DNA of 64,000 nt from an uncultured Lachnospiraceae bacterium (GCA_910577825.1 CAJTOK010000011.1:6163-70162), one strand, 5' to 3'. Positions 1-8,892 are shown, counted from the first letter of the stretch. Made by a program: numbers and translations. Notes: generated from the sequence alone by a model not told the origin.

Positions 1-623
1 CCATAGCAGCAGGGATATTTGAAGATACAGAATTTCCATGGGAAGTCCTTCCTAAAATAAAGGATTTTATAATAGAGCTTGGGAATAAGCTGGATATGGA
101 AGATTATAAACTGGAAGGCGAAAATACCTGGATTGCAAAGAGTGCTAAAATTGCACCAACAGCACATATTACAGGCCCTTGTATAATAGGGAAGAATACA
201 GAAGTGCGCCATTGTGCATTTATAAGGGGGAATGCAATCGTTGGTGAAAACTGTGTTGTTGGAAATTCCACAGAACTTAAAAATGTACTTCTCTTTAATA
301 ATGTACAGGTTCCACATTATAATTATGTCGGCGATTCCATACTTGGCTATAAGTCACATATGGGGGCAGGCTCTATTACTTCCAATGTGAAATCTGATAA
401 AACTATGGTCACGCTCTGGTATGAAGGTGACAAAATAGGTACCGGGCTTAAAAAAATGGGCGCAATACTTGGCAATTTTGTAGAAGTGGGATGTAACAGT
501 GTATTAAATCCAGGTACAATTATAGGAAGCAATACAAATATTTACCCGCTGTCAATGGTACGTGGGTATGTGCCTGGTAAAAGCATATATAAAAATAAAG
601 GTGGAATTGTAGAAAAATATTAA
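1..623 (+). CDS. Left-handed beta-helix sugar-nucleotide transferase-like protein, 5' partial
   Basis: The reading frame is open from base 3 to the stop at 621-623, so the true start lies left of the window; a methionine at 96 is internal. The visible protein is a run of imperfect hexapeptide repeats (IIGKNTEV, IVGENCVV, NSTELKNV, SILGYKS), the signature of left-handed beta-helix acyltransferases. A GMU-type nucleotidyltransferase C-terminus or a UDP-GlcNAc pyrophosphorylase-like protein of clostridia is the best match I recognise. The family usually acts in the cytoplasm on sugar nucleotides for envelope precursors. Which substrate it uses cannot be read from the sequence. A tRNA gene follows. 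Confidence 0.7.
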   Translation, partial: IAAGIFEDTEFPWEVLPKIKDFIIELGNKLDMEDYKLEGENTWIAKSAKIAPTAHITGPCIIGKNTEVRHCAFIRGNAIVGENCVVGNSTELKNVLLFNNVQVPHYNYVGDSILGYKSHMGAGSITSNVKSDKTMVTLWYEGDKIGTGLKKMGAILGNFVEVGCNSVLNPGTIIGSNTNIYPLSMVRGYVPGKSIYKNKGGIVEKY

Positions 624-727
624 GATATAACGCAGTGTTCCAGTGTTCCAGCCAGAAAATAATTGCCTGCCAGGACACCTGGGACTTACTGTGTATCTGG
701 GGAATTGAAAAAAATTTAAAAAAAAGC

Positions 728-756
728 TTGCAATTCTTATAACTATATTATATAAT
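728..756 (+). promoter_or_regulatory. Promoter of tRNA-Gln
   Basis: TTGCAA (728-733) and a perfect TATAAT (751-756) are separated by 17 bases and lie 42 bases before the tRNA. This fits the vegetative sigma-A consensus. Confidence 0.7.
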
Positions 757-798
757 AAGCAAGTGTTCTGGTTTGGACAAAGTATATTTAGTATTTAA

Positions 799-870
799 TG
801 GGCTATCGCCAAACGGTAAGGCACTGGACTCTGACTCCAGCATTTCAAGGTTCGAATCCTTGTAGCCCAG
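799..870 (+). tRNA. tRNA-Gln (anticodon CTG)
   Basis: The acceptor arms TGGGCTA (799-805) and TAGCCCA (863-869) pair perfectly. The anticodon stem CTGGA/TCCAG encloses the loop CTCTGAC, giving anticodon CTG at 831-833. The T arm CAAGG-TTCGAAT-CCTTG is canonical, and the discriminator base is G870. CCA is not encoded. Confidence 0.95.
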
Positions 871-873
871 TTT

Positions 874-907
874 AAGGCTGTATTGTTTATATAGCCTTTT
901 ATTTTTG
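874..907 (+). terminator. Rho-independent terminator of tRNA-Gln
   Basis: Arms 874-883 and 889-898 (AAGGCT...AGCCTT with one wobble pair) form a hairpin followed by TTTTATTTTT. Confidence 0.6.
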
Positions 908-1041
908 TGTCTGTGTATTCATGTATTCTTTTATCTTGCCGGAAAATGTCGCATAAAAGGTGAAAATATACCAAATTTTATAATGGCCTGCATGATTTTT
1001 ATATATAATTACTAAAATGTGTACGAATTGTTAAAAATATC

Positions 1042-1070
1042 TTGTGAAATTGTTGCAAGTTTGTTATACT
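1042..1070 (+). promoter_or_regulatory. Promoter of the secreted Ig-like protein gene
   Basis: TTGTGA (1042-1047), a 17-base spacer and TATACT (1065-1070) lie 56 bases before the chosen start codon. Confidence 0.5.
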
Positions 1071-1126
1071 ATTACCTGTTATAAAATAATTTGCGTGTGG
1101 GACACAGAATGGAGGAAGTTAAAGAA

Positions 1127-2128
1127 ATGAATATTATTATTAAAAAAACATGGGCTGTGTTAGCCGCTGCTGCCCTGGCAGCCAGCAGTATTACATATAG
1201 TCCTGTACCTGCTAAAGCAGCAGATGAAGTTTCTCTTGTATATGAAGAGAATACGGCAACAGCGAATACAGAGGTATCATATAATTTTACAGTAAAAGAT
1301 TCAGATACGGTTTATGTTGATTTATTAGTTCCGCAGGTGGTAAGCGGAATGATGTCATTTTACCAGAATGATGAATATGTCAGTGCAGCTACATTAACAG
1401 AGGATTCATGGAAATCCGCTGAGAGCATTGGAATTGCAGGATATATTTATTCTTTAAGCATGTCTGACCCTGTTGCCGCTAACTGGAAAGTAGTATTGAA
1501 TTTTAATGCTGATACAGAATATGCCCTTTCTGTTTCACAGGAGAAAGCATCAGCAGTCCTTAGCCAGAATTCAATTACATTAACAAAAGGTTTTTCAGAG
1601 AAACTTTCTGTTTCGGGCGCAGATGGTAATATTATATGGGCAAGCAGTAACAACAATATTGCAACAGTAGATTCTTCTGGCAAGGTTAAAGCTAAAAAAG
1701 CTGGTTCAGCTAAAATTACAGCTACTACAGCAGATGGACAGGTTCTTACATGTGTAGTTTCAGTACAGAAGAATGAGTATAATGAAACAAGGAGATATGC
1801 TTCATCAGTTGAGGCGGGCAATTCACAGGTACAGGTTTACAATATGTTTTATGACAGTAAGGGAAACCTTGTGCTTAAAGCAAGCATTTTAAATAACAGG
1901 GGCTACAGGGCTACAAAGATTAAGAAACTTACAATTAAGGTAAATGATGCTTCTGGCAAGGCTATAGGTACATTAAAAGTAAAGAATAAAAAGATATCAT
2001 TAAATTCTGGCAGTTCAAAAGATATTAAATTTGTTATTAAGAAGTCTGATTTAAAGAATAAGAAAGCTGATTTGTGTACAGCAGAATATAAGCCTTCAGG
2101 AACAATTATTTACCAGGTTCCGCGTTAG
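1127..2128 (+). CDS. Secreted protein with bacterial Ig-like (BIG2) domain
   Basis: The start at 1127 is chosen over in-frame upstream starts because GGAGG at 1111-1115 is correctly spaced for it. The N-terminus is a Sec signal peptide: lysines, a run of Ala/Leu, then VPAKAADE as the probable cleavage site. Residues roughly 150-215 form a BIG2 domain (SITLTKGFSEKLSVSG, ATVDSSGKVKAKKAGSAKITA). The C-terminal third is Lys/Asn-rich and beta-like. The protein is probably exported and attached non-covalently to the wall or adhesive, because no sortase motif is visible. It has its own promoter, and the next gene looks separate. Confidence 0.75.
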   Translation: MNIIIKKTWAVLAAAALAASSITYSPVPAKAADEVSLVYEENTATANTEVSYNFTVKDSDTVYVDLLVPQVVSGMMSFYQNDEYVSAATLTEDSWKSAESIGIAGYIYSLSMSDPVAANWKVVLNFNADTEYALSVSQEKASAVLSQNSITLTKGFSEKLSVSGADGNIIWASSNNNIATVDSSGKVKAKKAGSAKITATTADGQVLTCVVSVQKNEYNETRRYASSVEAGNSQVQVYNMFYDSKGNLVLKASILNNRGYRATKIKKLTIKVNDASGKAIGTLKVKNKKISLNSGSSKDIKFVIKKSDLKNKKADLCTAEYKPSGTIIYQVPR

Positions 2129-2271
2129 AAGGAATTTTATTAAGACACAGCCAGACAGGCGTGTCCTGGACCTTATGTAAAGTGTTCCGGGCCACGTCTG
2201 TAGTTTTATGGCAGGGATTTGCCGTATAGGCAGCAGTTAAAAGGATATAATTAATAATGGAGGGATTTATA

Positions 2272-2718
2272 ATGGAAAAGATTGATTTAGTGCGCAGTGA
2301 TATGATGGCAGCTATGAAGGCTAAGGACAAGGAGCGGAAAAATGTCCTTTCAAGCCTGCTTACAGAGCTTAAGAATTTTAAGATAAATAAAATGGCTGAG
2401 CTTACAAAGGAAGATGAAGACCATGTTGTTTTAAAGCTTATTAAGCAGTCAAAGGAAACTCTTGAGATGACGCCGGCAGACAGGCAGGACATCATTGATG
2501 AGTGCAATTATACAATAAAAGTGCTTGAAGAATATGCCCCAAAAATGATGGATAAGGATGAGATAAAAGAAGTTATAAATTCTGTGCTGGCAGAACTTTC
2601 TATTGGAAAGCCATCAGTTTCTGACAAGGGAAATATTATGAAGGTGCTTATGCCAAGGGTTAAGGGGAAGGCGGATGGCAGGCTTGTAAATGAAGTGCTT
2701 GGAAGCATGATGGAATAG
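2272..2718 (+). CDS. yqeY: YqeY/GatB-like domain protein
   Basis: This 148-residue protein matches the YqeY family, a stand-alone homologue of the tRNA-binding tail of the amidotransferase subunit GatB. The start at 2272 follows GGAGGG at 2259-2264; the upstream ATG at 2257 overlaps that site and is unlikely. Recognisable family features are the N-terminal RSDMMAAMKAKDKERKNVLSSL helix pair and the C-terminal KGNIMKVLMPRVKGKADGR segment that binds tRNA in GatB. The biochemical role of stand-alone YqeY is not well established. Confidence 0.85.
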   Translation: MEKIDLVRSDMMAAMKAKDKERKNVLSSLLTELKNFKINKMAELTKEDEDHVVLKLIKQSKETLEMTPADRQDIIDECNYTIKVLEEYAPKMMDKDEIKEVINSVLAELSIGKPSVSDKGNIMKVLMPRVKGKADGRLVNEVLGSMME

Positions 2719-2759
2719 TGCCAGTTATAATAAGTTAAATGGAGGCAATTTTATAATAT

Positions 2760-3716
2760 ATGGAATCTAATACTGTATGGCTTGTTATACCATGTTATAA
2801 TGAACAGGAAGTTCTTCCTGAAACTTCGGGGCAGCTTAAAAAAATTATGTATGGCCTTATAGAAGAGGGGAAGATAAGCATTAAAAGCCGGATTGCTTTT
2901 GTAAATGACGGCTCTAAGGATATGACATGGAATATAATATCGCAGCTCCATGAAGAAGATGCAATATTTACAGGAATAAACCTTGCACATAACAGGGGAC
3001 ACCAGAATGCGCTGCTTGCGGGGCTTATGACTGCAAAAGATTATGCGGACGCAGCAATTTCGCTTGATGCTGATTTGCAGGATGATGTGGACGCAATCGG
3101 GCAGTTTATTGATAAATTCCTTGAAGGAAAGGATATTGTTTATGGTGTGCGCTCGACAAGGGCGACGGATACTGTATTTAAGCGTGGTACAGCCCACGCA
3201 TTTTATAAGGTAATGAAGTTTATGGGGGCTGATACAATAGAGGACCATGCTGATTACAGGCTTATGAGCAAAAGGGCCCTGGAAGGGCTTTCGCAGTTTA
3301 AGGAAGTGAACCTTTTCTTAAGGGGTATAGTCCCTATGATTGGATATGAAACAGATGTTGTATATTATGAGCGCCATGAGCGTTTTGCAGGGGAATCAAA
3401 ATACCCGCTTAAAAAGATGGTATCATTTGCGGTTGACGGCATTACATCATGCAGTGTAAAACCTATAAGGATGATTACAACACTGGGGATGCTGGTTTTT
3501 TCAGCCAGTATATTTATGCTGGTTTATTTCCTTGTTGTCTGGACAATGGGAAAAGTAGTTGCAGGATGGACAAGCATTGTTATATCCCTGTGGGGGATAG
3601 GCGGGCTTATACTCCTGTCACTTGGAATTATTGGTGAGTATGTAGGCAAAATATATATGGAAGTAAAAGAACGTCCAAGGTTTATAATAGAAAAGCTGCT
3701 TTATAAAAAAGAATAA
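2760..3716 (+). CDS. Membrane-anchored family 2 glycosyltransferase (DPM/GtrB-like)
   Basis: A GT2 domain occupies about residues 1-230, with VIPCYNE near the N-terminus, FVNDGSKD, and the DxD-type metal site SLDADLQDD. Two transmembrane helices follow (about 236-260 and 270-295). This is the layout of polyprenyl-phosphate glycosyltransferases such as GtrB and DPM1, which transfer a sugar to undecaprenyl phosphate on the inner face of the membrane for wall polymer modification. The sugar is unknown. GGAGG at 2741-2745 precedes the start by 14 bases. A symmetrical terminator separates it from the convergent ABC-F gene. Confidence 0.85.
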   Translation: MESNTVWLVIPCYNEQEVLPETSGQLKKIMYGLIEEGKISIKSRIAFVNDGSKDMTWNIISQLHEEDAIFTGINLAHNRGHQNALLAGLMTAKDYADAAISLDADLQDDVDAIGQFIDKFLEGKDIVYGVRSTRATDTVFKRGTAHAFYKVMKFMGADTIEDHADYRLMSKRALEGLSQFKEVNLFLRGIVPMIGYETDVVYYERHERFAGESKYPLKKMVSFAVDGITSCSVKPIRMITTLGMLVFSASIFMLVYFLVVWTMGKVVAGWTSIVISLWGIGGLILLSLGIIGEYVGKIYMEVKERPRFIIEKLLYKKE

Positions 3717-3730
3717 GTTTTATGCCCAAA

Positions 3731-3783
3731 AAATGCGCAGGTTTTATATATCTTTTAAGGGAAATATGGAAACCTGCGCATTT
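3731..3783. terminator. Bidirectional terminator between the glycosyltransferase and ABC-F genes
   Basis: Perfect 14-base arms at 3731-3744 (AAATGCGCAGGTTT) and 3770-3783 flank a 25-base loop. The A- and T-rich outer ends let it work for both convergent genes. Confidence 0.8.
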
Positions 3784-3820
3784 GTAAACAGTGGCAGGCA
3801 GCGCTGGTGCTGCTGGCAGA

Positions 3821-5452
3821 TTAATCACTTTCTTCTGTCTGTACTGATAGAATCTGCCTTTTACGTGCCATTTCATCACTATCAAGATATTCATCATATG
3901 TTGTAATCTTGTCAATAAGCCCGCCTGGTGTTATTTCCATAATCCTGTTTGCTATTGTCTGTATAAACTGGTGGTCCTGTGATGTAAAAAGTATAACACC
4001 TGGGAATTTAATAAGCCCGTTGTTAAGTGAAGTTATGGACTCCATGTCAAGGTGTGCTGTAGGCTCATCTATAATTAATACATTAGAACCAAGTATCATC
4101 ATTTTGGAAAGCATTACGCGCACACGTTCACCACCGGAAAGCACGTTTACTTTTTTAATGCCGTCTTCACCAGGGAAAAGCATACGCCCGAGGAAGCCAC
4201 GTACATATGTGGGGTCTTTTTCAGGGGAGAAAGGCATAAGCCAGTCTACAATGGTTTCATCACTGTTAAAAAGCTCTGTATTGTCTTTTGGGAAATATGA
4301 AAAGCTTGTTGTTACGCCCCATTTAAAAGAGCCACTGTCGGGTTCTGTTTCTCCTGCAAGTATTTTGAAAAGTGTAGTATTTGCAATGGTATCACTTCCT
4401 ACAAATGCCACTTTGTCCTCACGGCCTATAATAAATGAAATATCATCAAGCACTTTTACGCCGTCAATTGTTTTGGAAATATGCTCCACTGTAAGGACTT
4501 CATTTCCTATTTCACGGTCAGGCCTGAAGTCAATGTATGGGTACTTGCGGCTTGAAGGCTTCATTTCGTCAAGCTGTATTTTTTCAAGTGCATGTTTACG
4601 TGAAGTAGCCTGTTTTGATTTGGAAGCATTAGCGCTGAAACGCTGGATAAATGACTGGAGTTCTTTAATTTTCTCCTCTTTCTTTTTATTGGCTTCTTTC
4701 ATCTGCTTAATCATAAGCTGGCTTGATTCATACCAGAAATCATAATTGCCTGTATAAAGCTGTATCTTTGCATAGTCAATATCAGCAATATGTGTACATA
4801 CTTTGTTTAAAAAATAACGGTCATGTGACACAACAATGACTGTATTATCAAAGTTAATGAGAAATTCTTCAAGCCAGCGTATAGCTTCAAGGTCAAGGTG
4901 GTTAGTAGGCTCATCAAGCAGCAGTATGTCAGGATTGCCAAAAAGTGCCTGTGCAAGCAGGACTTTGATTTTTTCACTGGCAGGGAGTCCATTCATTTTC
5001 TTGTTGTGGAGTCCTGCAGGTATTCCAAGCCCGTTTAACAGGGTGGCAGCATCTGATTCTGCTTCCCAGCCGTCCATTGTGGCAAATTCCGCTTCAAGTT
5101 CACTTGCCTTAATGCCATCTTCTTCAGTAAAATCCTCTTTGGCATATATTTCTTCTTTTTCCTTCATAATGGCATAAAGCCGTTCATTGCCCATAATAAC
5201 AGTATCAAGCACAATGCAGTTGTCATACTGGAAATGGTCCTGCTTTAAAAAAGAAAGCCTTTGTCCTGGTGTAATTATGATTTCACCCTGTGTTGGTTCA
5301 ATTTCACCTGACAGTATTTTTAAAAATGTAGACTTTCCTGCACCATTTGCGCCAATAAGCCCATAGCAGTTTCCTTCTGTAAATTTAATGTTAACATCTT
5401 CAAATAACGCCTTTTTGCCAAGGCGTAATGTGACATTAGCTGACTGTATCAT
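3821..5452 (-). CDS. ABC-F family ATPase (YbiT-like)
   Basis: Two nucleotide-binding domains in one soluble chain without membrane segments identify an ABC-F protein, a ribosome-associated class that includes translation factors and antibiotic-resistance proteins. Domain 1 is complete: Walker A GANGAGKS near residue 33, a signature-like LPASEKIKVLLAQAL and Walker B LLLDEPTNHLD. Domain 2 has LSGGERVRVML and LIIDEPTAHLD, but its P-loop reads VGSDTIANTTLF, so the catalytic lysine is asparagine. The linker (about 240-290) is lysine-rich. The length of 543 residues suits the YbiT branch. AAAGGA precedes the start. The gene is monocistronic. Confidence 0.9.
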   Translation of the reverse strand: MIQSANVTLRLGKKALFEDVNIKFTEGNCYGLIGANGAGKSTFLKILSGEIEPTQGEIIITPGQRLSFLKQDHFQYDNCIVLDTVIMGNERLYAIMKEKEEIYAKEDFTEEDGIKASELEAEFATMDGWEAESDAATLLNGLGIPAGLHNKKMNGLPASEKIKVLLAQALFGNPDILLLDEPTNHLDLEAIRWLEEFLINFDNTVIVVSHDRYFLNKVCTHIADIDYAKIQLYTGNYDFWYESSQLMIKQMKEANKKKEEKIKELQSFIQRFSANASKSKQATSRKHALEKIQLDEMKPSSRKYPYIDFRPDREIGNEVLTVEHISKTIDGVKVLDDISFIIGREDKVAFVGSDTIANTTLFKILAGETEPDSGSFKWGVTTSFSYFPKDNTELFNSDETIVDWLMPFSPEKDPTYVRGFLGRMLFPGEDGIKKVNVLSGGERVRVMLSKMMILGSNVLIIDEPTAHLDMESITSLNNGLIKFPGVILFTSQDHQFIQTIANRIMEITPGGLIDKITTYDEYLDSDEMARKRQILSVQTEESD

Positions 5453-5646
5453 ATCATATAATTCCTTTCTATATTACATATTAGTGCTAACCTTTACTAT
5501 TTTACAGTAAAATGGCGATTTTGCAAGGTTTTTTGAATATAATCTTAATATTTTATGATTTTGGGCTGCTTACGTTTTGCATGAATGGGAAAAATGTAGT
5601 AGTATGTTAATATATAATAAAATAGTAATTGTTTTATCCCGTGGTC

Positions 5647-5675
5647 TTGCGGGTAAAATATACATATGATATACT
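5647..5675 (+). promoter_or_regulatory. Promoter of the debranching-enzyme homologue, with upstream hairpin
   Basis: TTGCGG (5647-5652), 17 bases, then TATACT (5670-5675). The -35 box lies in the right arm of a small inverted repeat (about 5633-5658, TTTTATCCCG...CGGGTAAAA), a possible repressor site. The rest of the 341-base gap 5453-5793 is AT-rich and shows no gene; it must also hold the promoter of the divergent ABC-F gene. Confidence 0.5.
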
Positions 5676-5793
5676 GGAAGTAAATAATTACATTTTTATA
5701 TGTCTTCATAAATTTGGGAGGCTGGTATTTTGAAAACGTGTAATTACTGAACTGGCTAATCTGTAAGCAAAATTTAAATTCTAAGGAGAGCGG

Positions 5794-7791
5794 ATGGAAA
5801 AAGGGAATAATCTTTTTAAGATAAAACCAGGTGATACATTGTCTTTTGGTGTAATAAAGACAGCCACAGGCGTGCAGTTCTCTGTATACCTTCCATGTGA
5901 AAAAGACTGTAAGCTGAAATTTTACTATATTGGAAGAAGAGAACCTGCCTGTGTGATATCCCTTACAGATGAGTATAAAAGAGGCGGGGTATACTTTGTG
6001 GTAATTACTGGCATAAATGGCGGTGGTAAAGACGGACGCAGCATTATGCAGGTATTGTCACAGGATTTTGAATACATGTATGAAGCAGACGGAAGGGAAT
6101 TTATAGACCCTTATGCACAGGTCCTGCATGGCAAATCTTCATGGGGAAAGACTGTTAATAACAATAAGCAGAAACTTGTCCGGGGAGGAATATGCCCTGG
6201 GGATTTTGACTGGGAGGATGACTGCCAGATTGGCAGGAAGTTTAATGAGGTCATACTGTACCAGCTCCATGTAAGAGGTTATACAAAACACCAGTCTTCC
6301 GGCGTAAAGCATAAAGGCACATATAAGGGGCTTGTTGAAAAGCTGCCATATATGAAAGAGCTTGGCATTAATGCGGTGCTTCTGCTGCCATGCTATGAAT
6401 TTGACGAGGTACAGGAGGAATACAGGGTTTATAATGGAAAGCCTGTAAGCCCTGGCATGGAGGAGAAGGCTGTAAAAAGCACTGGCATGGGCACTTCTAA
6501 ACATATAAAGCTTAATTACTGGGGATATGGGGCAGAAAATACATATTATTTTTCGCCTAAGACTGCATATGCAGCTGATAAAAGAAACCCTGTTAATGAA
6601 TTTAAAAGTTTTGTCAAAAGCTTCCATAAAGAAGGCATAGAAGTGCTTATGGATATATATTTCATGCCGGGTACTAACTTATACCTTATGACTGACTGTT
6701 TAAGGAACTGGGTGCTGGACTACCATATTGACGGCTTCCGTATCAATAATGAAGTCATGCCGTCTGTTGCGCTTGTTTCAGACCCTGTGCTTTCAGGGGT
6801 AAAGATACTTGCCTCATACTGGGACAGTGCGCTTTTGCAGAACACTGGCATAAAATATACTGGAAAATTCCTGGCAGAATATAATGAAGGATTTATGAAT
6901 GATGCAAGAAGGTTTTTAAAAAGTGACGAAGGCATGACAGGAAGTTTTATGGAACGTTTTAAGCGCAATATGCCATACTGCATTGTTATTAATTTTATTA
7001 CACATGTAAACGGTTTTACACTTATGGACCTTGTATCTTATGATATAAAGCATAATGAATCCAATGGTGAGAAAAACCAGGATGGTACAGATTATAATTA
7101 CAGCTGGAACTGCGGGGCAGAAGGCAGGTCAAGAAAGCAGGCGGTTCTTGAAATGCGCATGAGGCAGATAAGGAATGCTTTCATTATGCTTTTATGCAGC
7201 CAGGGCACGCCTATGATTCTTGCAGGTGATGAATTTGGCAATACCCAGCTTGGCAATAACAACCCATACTGCCATGACAACCTTGTTACATGGCTGGACT
7301 GGAAGCATAACAAACGTGGGGAGGATATACTTGTATATGTGAAGAAGCTTATAGCGTTCAGAAAAGAACATCCTGTATTATGGCAGGAAAACGGTCTTCC
7401 TTTGTCAGACAGCAAAGGTTACGGGCTTCCTGGAATTTCAGTGCACGGGACACAGGCATGGAGGGCGGATTATTCTAATTATAACAGGATGCTGGGGATT
7501 TTGTTAAATGGTGATTATGCAGCAGATACAGAAGGCGGGACAGATGATATAATTTATTTTATATTTAATATGTACTGGGAATCAAAGACATTTGACCTTC
7601 CTTCCCTTCCCAATGGAAGAAAATGGTATGTAGCCATAACAACATATGATGATATGTTTTATGAAATACCTGTTAAGAAAAACAGCTGGAAGAAACGTAA
7701 AAGACAGGCTAAAATTAAAAAAGACGGAATGGAACTGCAGAGAAAAACAGTAGTGCCGCCAAGGTCAGTAGTTGTCTTTATAGGACGGTAA
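5794..7791 (+). CDS. Glycogen-debranching (GH13) homologue without catalytic residues
   Basis: The 665-residue protein aligns along its whole length with isoamylase/GlgX-type debranching enzymes: an N-terminal beta domain, then a TIM barrel with family phrases (LVSYDIKHNE, GTDYNYSWNCGAEG, MILAGDEFG) and a C-terminal beta domain. All four GH13 catalytic regions are altered. Region I ends Met291-Pro292 instead of Asn-His. The nucleophile Asp of GFRxD is Asn318. The acid Glu of AEPWD is Ser341. The transition-state Asp is Asn406. The frame is intact and AAGGAG precedes the start, so it looks maintained rather than decaying. It may bind glucan or regulate, but it is unlikely to hydrolyse. Confidence 0.85.
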   Translation: MEKGNNLFKIKPGDTLSFGVIKTATGVQFSVYLPCEKDCKLKFYYIGRREPACVISLTDEYKRGGVYFVVITGINGGGKDGRSIMQVLSQDFEYMYEADGREFIDPYAQVLHGKSSWGKTVNNNKQKLVRGGICPGDFDWEDDCQIGRKFNEVILYQLHVRGYTKHQSSGVKHKGTYKGLVEKLPYMKELGINAVLLLPCYEFDEVQEEYRVYNGKPVSPGMEEKAVKSTGMGTSKHIKLNYWGYGAENTYYFSPKTAYAADKRNPVNEFKSFVKSFHKEGIEVLMDIYFMPGTNLYLMTDCLRNWVLDYHIDGFRINNEVMPSVALVSDPVLSGVKILASYWDSALLQNTGIKYTGKFLAEYNEGFMNDARRFLKSDEGMTGSFMERFKRNMPYCIVINFITHVNGFTLMDLVSYDIKHNESNGEKNQDGTDYNYSWNCGAEGRSRKQAVLEMRMRQIRNAFIMLLCSQGTPMILAGDEFGNTQLGNNNPYCHDNLVTWLDWKHNKRGEDILVYVKKLIAFRKEHPVLWQENGLPLSDSKGYGLPGISVHGTQAWRADYSNYNRMLGILLNGDYAADTEGGTDDIIYFIFNMYWESKTFDLPSLPNGRKWYVAITTYDDMFYEIPVKKNSWKKRKRQAKIKKDGMELQRKTVVPPRSVVVFIGR

Positions 7792-7818
7792 AGGGAGCGG
7801 TTTTAAGTTTATGGGCAG

Positions 7819-7940
7819 GCAGTTTCCAGTGTTCCAAAGAAAACATTATTCCACAGGAGATATTATCACCACCGCATGTGCCATTGCAGCGGAACATGCC
7901 TCCTGCCGGAATAAGTTTTCTCCAGGAACATGGCAACTGC
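7819..7940. repeat. Long imperfect inverted repeat, element A
   Basis: Left arm 7819-7859 and right arm 7900-7940 pair over about 41 bases with a handful of mismatches, around an inner GCATGT...ACATGC hairpin. The left arm carries the word AGTGTTCCA, shared with the structure at 44518-44664. It lies just after the debranching homologue, so it may also act as a terminator. Confidence 0.5.
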
Positions 7941-7975
7941 TTACCTTACCAGCCTGTTACTTAATGCCTTGTATT

Positions 7976-8182
7976 TTAGAGATTATGGTTCTTTACAATC
8001 TCTTTGTACAAATCAATGTCACAGACCTTAGACTGGTCATAGTGTGTACATGTCTGGCATGTTACACTATCCCCTTTGGTAGAGTTTGATGCAGAACCAC
8101 ACCTGCATCCGTCCTTGCTGCATGAGCAGTAACGTGTACATCTTTCAGCAACTTCTTTCATTGTTTTAGCATCTTTTTTCAT
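7976..8182 (-). CDS. Small cysteine-rich protein
   Basis: This 68-residue product has nine cysteines arranged in close pairs (CTRYCSCSKDGCRCG near residue 15, then TCQTCTHYDQSKVC), typical of a small zinc- or iron-binding fold. AGGAGAG sits at good distance before the start, and the frame runs against the upstream repeat, so I consider it real. No signal peptide is present, so it is cytoplasmic. I do not recognise the family. It is transcribed divergently from the DUF5721-like gene. Confidence 0.6.
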   Translation of the reverse strand: MKKDAKTMKEVAERCTRYCSCSKDGCRCGSASNSTKGDSVTCQTCTHYDQSKVCDIDLYKEIVKNHNL

Positions 8183-8361
8183 GGCTCTCCTCTTTTCTGT
8201 GCTGCTTTTTTAGTTACAGGTTTTATGCCAGGCAGCACACAGGCATAAATTTCTGGTGCTACAGAACCCAATTTATATTAAAGACAAACGCATTATCTGT
8301 TACTGTTAATTGTAACAGGGCAATCTGTCGTGCTATTATTATTTACAGAAAGGTTTTTTTT

Positions 8362-8892
8362 ATGAATTTAATTAAGATAAGTGATATCAGGACTGCCATG
8401 TCACTGCTTCTGCTAAAAGATGCTTTTGATGCCTTTTTACTAGAGGAAGCAGAGGTTCTCACATATGCAAAGCTTCTAATAAATGGCAGAAGAAACAAAA
8501 ACTGGTATGCTGGTGAAACAGACAGTGACATTACAGACAGAAGCATTATTAACAGTGAAACAGGCGGTTTTACAGAACTTGTAAGGTGGAAGGAAGTTAA
8601 GGGGATTTTTTTTGAATACATTAAAGGCAGGAAAACGCCTTACCGGTTAAAGGTTTCTTTAAAGGCAGATAACAGTACCGCAGGCATTTTTTTAAAGGAC
8701 AGCGGTTTTTACGGGCTTTATATGCAGGAAAAACCAGAACTCCATTTACAGCTAAGGTATGAAAATGGTACATTATGTGTTTTAACAGGGGTATATAATA
8801 GTAATTTTACACTTGACAAGTCACTGGAAAACGCATGGGGTGAATCTGTTGCCAGGTGGCTGCGCCAGAATAATGTTACATTGGAAGTATGA
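8362..8892 (+). CDS. DUF5721-like protein
   Basis: A soluble 176-residue protein with the N-terminal pattern MNLIKISDIRTAMSLLLLKD followed by DAFLLEEAEVLTYAKLLINGR, which I recall from the clostridial family DUF5721. Its function is unknown. The visible features are a conserved WKEVKGIFFEYIKGRKTP segment near residue 77 and an alternating beta pattern afterwards (LHLQLRYENGTLCVLTGVYN). The AGAAAGG site lies close upstream. It seems to be transcribed alone, and a short unrelated pair of genes follows after 48 bases. Confidence 0.6.
   Translation: MNLIKISDIRTAMSLLLLKDAFDAFLLEEAEVLTYAKLLINGRRNKNWYAGETDSDITDRSIINSETGGFTELVRWKEVKGIFFEYIKGRKTPYRLKVSLKADNSTAGIFLKDSGFYGLYMQEKPELHLQLRYENGTLCVLTGVYNSNFTLDKSLENAWGESVARWLRQNNVTLEV

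Noticed and set aside
3909..4745. 278-codon plus-strand frame
   Set aside because: Opposite strand of the ABC-F gene; Ser-rich shadow translation without a start site.
7811..8089. Plus-strand frame of 92 codons after the debranching homologue
   Set aside because: It lies in the inverted repeat of element A and overlaps the Cys-rich minus-strand gene, with no ribosome site and a composition not like a protein.
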